Assembly: GCA_964549245.1 (NCBI GenBank)
Contig: CAZJUO010000045.1
Coordinates: 1 to 9,896, forward strand
DNA length: 9,896 nucleotides
Direction of reading: 5' to 3'
Source: CAZJUO01 sp964549245
GTDB lineage: Bacteria; Patescibacteriota; Patescibacteriia; UBA10025; JAHIVO01
In this document: one piece after another, positions 5,042 through 9,896 of the stretch
How positions within the stretch are numbered: position 1 is the first letter of the stretch
How the letters are laid out: every line of letters begins with the position of its first letter
Position numbers and translations under genes: made by a program
The notes under the pieces: generated by a model
The model's database searches: none
The model's input: only the letters and a program-made list of their open reading frames with translations
What the model was told of the DNA's origin: nothing

Positions 5042-5872
5042 ATGCATACAAGCGAATCAGCACAAAACCAGCAATCAAACCAATTATCACTCTCCCGTAA
5101 AATTGCTATTTCCCTTATCTGCTTAGCTTTTCTCTCGCTTTTGGGTTATGTTTTATTTAGCTTATTTATTTCCGGTTCCACCTGGCGCTATAACCGGCAA
5201 GCTGAATCGCTTGGGGAAATCAAAGTGGAAATTACCGATTACCAAGGCTGGACGTCTGTTGCGCAATACTGGGAAATCCGTGAACGAGGGATTGTTTTCT
5301 ACGTCATGGAAAACAACAACAATTACCATGAACTTCATACAGCCCAAGTCCCACATAGTGCTTTGCAAACTATCATTACCACCACCAATTCACTTACTGC
5401 TTCAAAAAATTATCGTTGCTCTGACGAGAGATCAGAATCATTTTTACCAACGGCTCATGCCCAGGTCAACATTAATGGTTATTCTCCCTCATGCTTCGAC
5501 GCTGGCGGTGTAAACGTTAAGTTTGGCTCCTGTACTGTTGGTGATAACTGTTTTTACTGGGATGAATATGCCGATACGGTACTAGCCGAATTTATCGATA
5601 AAATTAATCCAATGCTTGAACAGTACGGCTTTGTGACAGTCGGTGATCACACCTACATTAATGACTATACTACACCATCTATTGCAGGAATTTTTATTAT
5701 CCAATGGTCGTTTATTATCCTATTTAGCCTCGGTATCGCTTTAATTATTATAGGCTTGCTCATAAAGTCTCGATATAGACATAAAGCTAAATTATCAATT
5801 ATAATCGGTATAGTATTGCCAATCTTAGCTATAGCCGGTTATGGCATTATAATACTCTTAATTATCACGTAA
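5042..5872 (+). CDS. Membrane protein with a Cys-containing extracytoplasmic domain (276 aa)
   Basis: A polar cytoplasmic head (1-20) precedes a first membrane segment (about 21-44). An outside domain of about 165 residues follows, then two closing membrane segments (about 213-241 and 249-275) joined by a basic loop ('KSRYRHKAK'). The outside domain holds four cysteines (C126, C151, C164, C170), enough for two disulfides, and its second half has aromatic and acidic residues ('FYWDEYADTVLAEFIDKI'). Membrane topology places both the head and the loop inside. I recognise no family. It starts the tight gene run that continues with the methyltransferase 10 nt after its stop. There is no SD; the ATG is the first in frame after the candidate promoter. 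An overlapping +frame ORF at 5148-5513 is a shadow. Confidence 0.75.
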   Translation: MHTSESAQNQQSNQLSLSRKIAISLICLAFLSLLGYVLFSLFISGSTWRYNRQAESLGEIKVEITDYQGWTSVAQYWEIRERGIVFYVMENNNNYHELHTAQVPHSALQTIITTTNSLTASKNYRCSDERSESFLPTAHAQVNINGYSPSCFDAGGVNVKFGSCTVGDNCFYWDEYADTVLAEFIDKINPMLEQYGFVTVGDHTYINDYTTPSIAGIFIIQWSFIILFSLGIALIIIGLLIKSRYRHKAKLSIIIGIVLPILAIAGYGIIILLIIT

Positions 5873-5882
5873 TCCTTACCCT

Positions 5883-6530
5883 ATGACCAAAAACACATAC
5901 TGGGACAAACTGCACGATTACTATACCAAAACCGACTGGATCAATACGCCTACGGAATTTTCACGCTGGATACTACCCTATCTTCCCAAAAAAGGTAAAC
6001 TACTAGACCTCGGAGGCGGCCAAGGACAGGATGCGCGTTACTTTGCGCAAATGGGGTATCAAGTCACGTTAGTAGATATTTCTCCTCGCGGCTTACAGCT
6101 AGCTCGTGAAAAAACACCTCCCCAACTGCGGGACAATATTTCTTTCGTAGAGCATGACATCAGCCAGCCGCTCCCCTTTCCTGACATATCGTTTGATGTT
6201 GTTTACAGCCATTTGGCAATACATTACTTCAATAAAAAAACCACGCAAGAAATTTTTAATGAAATCTACCGCGTACTTGTACCAGGAGGCATAACGGCCA
6301 TTTTTACTAATTCAATACACGATCCTGAATATGGTACCGGGAAAAAACTAGAGCAGGACTTTTATCTCATTGAAGGAGTACAGAAACGATTTTTTTCAAC
6401 TAAATCCATTCTTTCTTTTACCGAAAAGTTTGCTACTATGGAAGTAGACGAATACGGCAGTACCCCAAAGGATCGGGCGAAACATACTAATAACCTTGTT
6501 AGATACGTAGGTAAAAAACCTGAATACTAA
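5883..6530 (+). CDS. Class I SAM-dependent methyltransferase (215 aa)
   Basis: A soluble Rossmann-fold methyltransferase that transfers a methyl group from S-adenosylmethionine; the acceptor cannot be told. Motif I is 'LLDLGGGQGQDARYFA' (40-55), with the acidic ribose-binding D65 in 'VTLVDIS'. The adenine-site Asp is D92 in 'VEHDI', motif IV is 'FDVVYSHLAIHYF' (104-116), and 'RVLVPGG' (130-136) is the usual post-IV element. The Cys or Gly often seen in GCG is Gly here (GGG). The C-terminal part after 145 is variable and probably shapes the acceptor site. Overall length and layout resemble TehB/UbiE-like small methyltransferases, but I would not name it further. It lies 10 nt after the membrane gene and 18 nt before the HD gene, so co-transcription is likely. 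Confidence 0.92.
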   Translation: MTKNTYWDKLHDYYTKTDWINTPTEFSRWILPYLPKKGKLLDLGGGQGQDARYFAQMGYQVTLVDISPRGLQLAREKTPPQLRDNISFVEHDISQPLPFPDISFDVVYSHLAIHYFNKKTTQEIFNEIYRVLVPGGITAIFTNSIHDPEYGTGKKLEQDFYLIEGVQKRFFSTKSILSFTEKFATMEVDEYGSTPKDRAKHTNNLVRYVGKKPEY

Positions 6531-6548
6531 CGATTACATTTATCCTAA

Positions 6549-7694
6549 ATGCCCAAGCAACCATTAAACAGCCAACTGCTGCTCCATCTGTATGACGCGG
6601 CTTTGATCAAGCGCTGGAACGACCAGGTGCGCACCGCGGATTTTCGGGAACTCGACAAACAAGCGCATAAGTTCATCATTGCCTATCTGATCGGTAAAAG
6701 TAACCGCGATAAAACCTTCGATTGGCCGAAACTGATTGAGGCAGGGCTGTTTGAATTCTTCCACCGTTTATCGTTAACCGATCTCAAACCCCAACTGTTT
6801 CACCGCATTACCCAAGACCATAAAATCTACAAAAATGTCATTGCTTATTCCAGAAAAAAGTTAGAGCTCTTTATTACCGATACTGCTTATCTTAAAACTT
6901 ACGAAGATTACTTTTTAAAAAAACTTTCCAAACCAACGATCTATAACCGAATCATGGACGCGGCCAACTTCATGGCCTCCCGTGAAGAATTTACCATTAT
7001 CAAAGAAGCGAATCCCAATGGCTTTGGGATTAACACTATAGAGCGGCAGCTTGATTCCAGAATACGCGAGGCCATGGCTATCAAGGGTGTAACCGCTGTT
7101 GAAAAAAACAAAAACCTTCGAGAATTTATCAAGCTATGCGGCCAATTGCGCTTTCAAATCCGCTGGAGCCAAACCTACCGTGTTCCGGAGACATCAGTAT
7201 TAGGTCATATGCTTATGGTGGCTATCATCACGCATCTATGTACCACCAGTTTTTCTAATGACAAACAAGTAGTTTACAACAACTTTTTTACCGCCTTATT
7301 CCATGATTTGCCCGAAGCTTTGACCAGGGATATTTTAAGCCCGATAAAGCGCATTGATAAAATGTCTGACCTTGTTAAAAAATACGAAAATGAGGAAATG
7401 GAGAGAGTGGTCTATCCCCTCTTGCCTAAGATGATTCAAGACGATATTAGGTTTTTTACTAAAAATGAATTCAGTGTTGCTAAAAATGGCGCAACCATAA
7501 CCAGGCACGGTGACTTAATAAAAGCGATTGATGAACTGACTGCTTATATTGAGGCTTATTTAGCCTTAAAAAACGGTATCCATAATGATACCCTATCCCT
7601 TGCTCGGAGCAGTCTAGCAAATAAATACCACTCGACGACACTTTATAATATTAACTTTGGATCTATTTATCAATGTCTAGAAAAAACTATTTAA
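6549..7694 (+). CDS. YfbR-like HD phosphohydrolase with a degenerate second HD half (381 aa)
   Basis: The C-terminal half (about 195-345) follows E. coli YfbR, a metal-dependent 5'-nucleotidase acting on deoxynucleoside monophosphates. 'FQIRWSQTYRVPETSVLGHMLMVA' (202-225) corresponds to YfbR's 'RW..MR.VR.E.VSEHSLQVA', with H220 as ligand. 'ALFHDLPEALTRDILSPIK' (249-267) gives the HD pair (H252, D253) and the TGD-P-PVK-like end. D325 or D328, in 'KAIDELTAYIEA', is the likely last ligand. The N-terminal half repeats the plan in decayed form: 'IKRWNDQVRT...DKQAHKFIIAYLIG' (20-49) with H40, and 'LFEFFHRLSLTDLKPQLF' (67-84), where the HD aspartate is Arg. One active and one structural domain are therefore expected. 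I recall similar double proteins of about 400 aa in other bacteria. The start at 6549 lacks an SD. The gene ends 7 nt before the phosphatase gene. Confidence 0.85.
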   Translation: MPKQPLNSQLLLHLYDAALIKRWNDQVRTADFRELDKQAHKFIIAYLIGKSNRDKTFDWPKLIEAGLFEFFHRLSLTDLKPQLFHRITQDHKIYKNVIAYSRKKLELFITDTAYLKTYEDYFLKKLSKPTIYNRIMDAANFMASREEFTIIKEANPNGFGINTIERQLDSRIREAMAIKGVTAVEKNKNLREFIKLCGQLRFQIRWSQTYRVPETSVLGHMLMVAIITHLCTTSFSNDKQVVYNNFFTALFHDLPEALTRDILSPIKRIDKMSDLVKKYENEEMERVVYPLLPKMIQDDIRFFTKNEFSVAKNGATITRHGDLIKAIDELTAYIEAYLALKNGIHNDTLSLARSSLANKYHSTTLYNINFGSIYQCLEKTI

Positions 7695-7701
7695 TCAAAC
7701 T

Positions 7702-8476
7702 ATGAATACCAAACAATTTGCCACTGATCTTGCCTACCAAGCTGGTGAAATTATTAAAACCGATTTTACCCTGGGCATGAAAAAAGAGTGGAAAGAAAAT
7801 GAAACGCCGCTTACTGCCGCCGATAATAAAGTTAACCAATTGGTGGTCGACGCGGTAAACAAGAATTTCCCCGACTATGGGCTCATCACCGAAGAGGGCG
7901 GCAGCCACCACCAAAACGCTGAATATGTCTGGATTTGCGATCCGATTGACGGTACCATACCCTTTTCACATGGCATTCCTACCTGCGTTTTTTCTATTGC
8001 CCTAGTACATGAAGGTGAACCGATATTGGCGGTTATTTACGATCCTTTTATGGACCGGCTTTTTTACGCGGAAAAAAAACAAAGGCGCCTTTTTAAACGA
8101 CCGGCCAATCCATGTCTCTGCCAACAAAGAATTAAAACAGGCGCATGTTGGATTTATTGCCTGGCGCGTTACCAAGCCAAAATTACCATTGGTTTTCCCG
8201 GAATTAATAAGCCGAGGCTGTAAAGTAACCAATGTCAGTTCCCTGATTTATATGGGGGCATTATTAGCCAGCGGGGAGTTTGCTGCCGCCTTATGGCCCG
8301 GACCCAACCCGTGGGACGTGGCCTCCTTAAAAATACTTTTAGAAGAAGCGGGCGGCAAAGTAACTGATGTCTATGGCCATGACCAGTTCTACAATCAAGA
8401 GATAAACGGCTGTGTAGCCAGTAATGACCTACTGCATAACCAACTGATCAATATTACAACACATATCCTAAAATAA
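7702..8476 (+). pseudogene. Inositol-monophosphatase-family protein, frameshifted in an A8 tract
   Basis: The reading frame from ATG 7702 carries the N-terminal half of a Mg-dependent sugar or nucleotide phosphatase. It shows 'TPLTAADNKVN', the metal-binding EE in 'GLITEEGG' (E64, E65), and the signature 'DPIDGTIPFSHGIP' (80-93). At about 8071-8080 it leaves the correct frame. The true continuation ('NKGAFLNDRPIHVS' to the end at 8476) lies one base ahead and contains the second signature 'GPNPWDVASLKILLEEAGG', with the last metal Asp. The break falls in a run of eight A; seven A would restore one protein of about 257 aa, the normal family length. Without correction, translation ends at 8223. 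All motifs are intact, so the break is recent, a sequencing or assembly homopolymer error, or rescued by polymerase slippage. Relatives act on myo-inositol phosphates, fructose-1,6-bisphosphate or PAP; the substrate is undetermined. It is the last gene of the 5042-8476 run. Confidence 0.88.
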
Positions 8477-8524
8477 ACATGCCATTCATCTTAATAGGGT
8501 AATTGTCTCTTTATAGAATATTTT

Positions 8525-9064
8525 TTATTTGGTAATGCGCTGCAACTGCGGCAATGGTTTATCTACCGGATAATCCGCTAAGGCGATGAATACATGGGTA
8601 TCAATCTTTTTATTTTGAGCGTTAGCTAAAGCTAAAGCCATACAGCGGTGCGTACCCTCGACGATAACTACCGACTCCCCTACCCGCACGCCGATTATGG
8701 TAGTTTCAAATGGAAAGTTTTCCAAAAATGTAATAACTTTATTATTTTCCTTGACTACCGGCAAATCAACCATACGCTTAAACGGTATGGTATTTTTACC
8801 TTGATAATACTTTCTCCAATTCTGAAACGGTCCGCAATGAAAATGTGGCACTTGAATTACTGGACTGGTAACTTCAAAAAGCTGCCAAACTAGACTGCCC
8901 AATCCTAGCTGTCGCACATAGGTCATCCGCCATTCTTCCCAACTGTCAAAACCCCGTTCTTTTGCCAATTTTTGCCAGGCCGGTACGCTGTATTCATTTT
9001 CACGCCAAATACCAAAAACGTCTTCCCAGGACAGTGGTTTCATTATTCGTAATGCTTCCGTCAT
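8525..9064 (-). CDS. Protein with ParB/sulfiredoxin-like GTHR motif, unknown (179 aa)
   Basis: The only convincing minus-strand gene. The N-terminal third is Trp-rich and helical ('LSWEDVFGIWRENEYSVPAWQKLAKERGFDSWEEWR'). The C-terminal half has alternating strands ending in 'VVIVEGTHRCMALALANAQ' (132-150). This resembles the box in ParB-N/sulfiredoxin-fold proteins (G-x-x-R-x-x-A-A), where the Arg contacts a nucleotide phosphate. There is no DNA-binding helix-turn-helix domain after it, so it is not a partition ParB. It may be a stand-alone nucleotide-binding or kinase-like enzyme of that fold; this is inference from one motif. The start at 9064 lies only 6 nt from a -10 box, so the mRNA may be leaderless. 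M8 is an alternative start. It converges with the phosphatase gene (48 nt gap, no clear hairpin). Confidence 0.75.
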   Translation of the reverse strand: MTEALRIMKPLSWEDVFGIWRENEYSVPAWQKLAKERGFDSWEEWRMTYVRQLGLGSLVWQLFEVTSPVIQVPHFHCGPFQNWRKYYQGKNTIPFKRMVDLPVVKENNKVITFLENFPFETTIIGVRVGESVVIVEGTHRCMALALANAQNKKIDTHVFIALADYPVDKPLPQLQRITK

Positions 9065-9070
9065 AATACC

Positions 9071-9098
9071 AGTATATCATAAATAAACCGCATGGAAC
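9071..9098 (-). promoter_or_regulatory. Promoter predicting a leaderless mRNA for the 8525-9064 gene
   Basis: On the minus strand, TATACT (9071-9076) ends 6 nt before the ATG. A weak -35, GTTCCA, lies at 9093-9098 with a 16-nt spacer. The usual start point, 7 nt after the -10, would be the A of the start codon. An overlapping TATGAT would give a leader of about 5 nt. Confidence 0.5.
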
Positions 9099-9101
9099 GC
9101 T

Positions 9102-9130
9102 TTGCCTAAATTGGTAAAATAAAGTACACT
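9102..9130 (+). promoter_or_regulatory. Divergent promoter of the 9143-9562 gene
   Basis: TTGCCT (9102-9107), a 17-nt spacer, then TACACT (9125-9130). Predicted start is near 9137, leaving about 6 nt before ATG 9143. It is back to back with the minus-strand promoter; the two -35 boxes are 3 nt apart. Confidence 0.5.
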
Positions 9131-9142
9131 ATAGCTGCTACT

Positions 9143-9562
9143 ATGAACAAACATGTTATTGACCCCACGGTGCACCGACCGGAAGAATTGAGTAAAAAAT
9201 ACCGGTTCAAAGTTTTTATTGAAAAATGCATTCGGATTGTATGGTTTATAGTTATTGCTTTTATCATTTTTGAAATAATACTTATTGCCGTTAAATCCCT
9301 AAACAAGCCCCCTCATGAACGTACTTGCTGGGATGCATCTATGTGCTTTAACTATTGTGAATTCGCCAAACAAAAAAGGTGCCTTCTCCCTGAAAATAAA
9401 GAATCGCTAAGTGCCGGCCAATCATGGCTGCTGCTGATAACCGGCAAACGTACTATTATCGAACTACTGGATGACAGCCAGAAATATTGTGCCTGTGAAA
9501 TACAAAACGGAGATAAAACCAGGACAGAAACATTTTATAAATTTTATCTGGAGAATAAATAA
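9143..9562 (+). CDS. Single-pass membrane protein with a Cys-rich outside domain (139 aa)
   Basis: A soluble head of about 27 residues with basic residues ('RPEELSKKYRFKVFIEK') comes before one membrane segment (about 30-50, 'IRIVWFIVIAFIIFEIILIAV'). A C-terminal domain of about 85 residues should lie outside. That domain has six cysteines (C62, C68, C72, C80, C116, C118), spaced C-x5-C-x3-C-x7-C and a late C-x-C, which would allow three disulfides. Metal binding by the C-x-C and C-x3-C pairs is an alternative. I recognise no family. ATG 9143 has no SD and an extremely short predicted leader; an ATG 12 nt later is out of frame. A terminator follows 18 nt after the stop. Confidence 0.75.
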   Translation: MNKHVIDPTVHRPEELSKKYRFKVFIEKCIRIVWFIVIAFIIFEIILIAVKSLNKPPHERTCWDASMCFNYCEFAKQKRCLLPENKESLSAGQSWLLLITGKRTIIELLDDSQKYCACEIQNGDKTRTETFYKFYLENK

Positions 9563-9580
9563 TCCTACAATTTTTTAAAT

Positions 9581-9608
9581 GGCCAAAATAAAGAAAATGG
9601 CCTTTTTT
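9581..9608 (+). terminator. Rho-independent terminator
   Basis: GGCCA (9581-9585) pairs with TGGCC (9598-9602) around a 12-nt A-rich loop, followed by six T (9603-9608). The stem is short but 80% G+C. It closes the 9143-9562 transcript. Confidence 0.7.
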
Positions 9609-9687
9609 GCTGTTGCCCAAGATACTCTTGACGATATCATATTACTATGACAACATAATACAAAAGCTCTTTGCCAAGGATATTTAC

Positions 9688-9896
9688 ATGGATAATGTAT
9701 TAGTTTTTACTTTTCACGAAAAAAACGTGTTTCATGGAAAAATACAGATGGACTTAACCACTCTGAAAATGATCAATTTAGAAAGCGCTAGTCCCCTGGT
9801 TTTTATTTTCCCTTCCGAATACCTATATCGGTATTTAGTCGGCTTTTATTTTAAGAATAGAACAGTTGCCGTATACGTTAATATTGACCAATCCGA
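9688..9896 (+). CDS. Start of an unknown gene cut by the window end (69 codons seen)
   Basis: From ATG 9688 the frame stays open to the last base (69 codons plus two bases). AAGGA at 9676-9680 lies 7 nt before the ATG, a good SD. The visible protein starts MDNVLVFTFHEKNVFHGKIQ and continues with 'PLVFIFPSEYLYRYLVGFYFKNRTVAVYVNI'. It has an alternating strand pattern and no membrane segment or signal peptide. No family can be named from this part. An earlier ATG at 9647 is followed by a stop after two more codons and was dismissed. The region 9609-9687 should hold the promoter. TTGCCC (9613-9618) with TATCAT (9635-9640, 16-nt spacer) is one weak candidate. Confidence 0.6.
   Translation, partial: MDNVLVFTFHEKNVFHGKIQMDLTTLKMINLESASPLVFIFPSEYLYRYLVGFYFKNRTVAVYVNIDQS

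Noticed and set aside
5148..5513. 121-aa plus-strand frame inside the 5042-5872 gene
   Set aside because: It sits in another frame of a gene with clear membrane topology and shows no domain of its own.
8060..8095. Programmed -1 ribosomal frameshift in the phosphatase gene
   Set aside because: The correct downstream frame is reached by +1 (or loss of one A), not -1, so the A-run is not acting as a classical -1 slippery site.
8009..8476. Separate gene starting at ATG 8009
   Set aside because: Its first residues overlap the upstream frame and do not match the family; only the part after about 8078 continues the phosphatase.

Overview
The window looks like a chromosomal accessory stretch from a small-genome bacterium, most likely of the Candidate Phyla Radiation (Patescibacteria). 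This is inferred from its A+T-rich composition, the many short orphan membrane proteins, genes starting without a Shine-Dalgarno (SD) sequence, and a YfbR-like double-HD protein and a DUF3850/ASCH protein of kinds I recall from such genomes. The standard bacterial code fits every gene. No rRNA, tRNA or CRISPR array is visible.

Layout. Positions 1-950 hold a small Cys-containing ORF (48-248), a terminator, a near-consensus promoter, and a two-gene operon. The operon encodes a 59-aa basic protein (384-563, TTG start, very strong SD) overlapping a 110-aa acyl-carrier-protein-like protein (556-888) that lacks the phosphopantetheine serine. A terminator follows. Positions 957-2255 hold a tyrosine recombinase (1062-2024) with its own promoter and a dyad in its leader. 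After it lie three further copies of its last eight codons, set around small hairpins and a REP-like element. Positions 2266-4925 carry five short, mostly promoterless orphan genes on the same strand: a membrane-anchored protein, an ASCH-domain protein with an operator-like palindrome upstream, two polytopic membrane proteins, and a protein with an acidic low-complexity head. Intergenic hairpins lie in the first two gaps.

Positions 5042-8476 are a tight run: a membrane protein with an outside Cys domain, a class I SAM methyltransferase, a tandem HD phosphohydrolase and an inositol-monophosphatase-family gene broken by a frameshift in an A8 tract. A lone minus-strand gene (8525-9064) with a ParB-like GTHR motif is divergent from a Cys-rich membrane protein (9143-9562). 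The two share a compact promoter region that predicts almost leaderless mRNAs. A terminator and the start of a gene running off the right edge close the window.

The most unusual signal is the recombinase tail array at 2001-2255. It forms two 'tail-hairpin-tail' modules whose differences fall mainly at third codon positions, as if each tail had once ended a working, related recombinase gene. With the string of single orphan genes behind it, this suggests a recurrent insertion site or a cassette-like acquisition region. The second notable item is the serine-less ACP-like operon.
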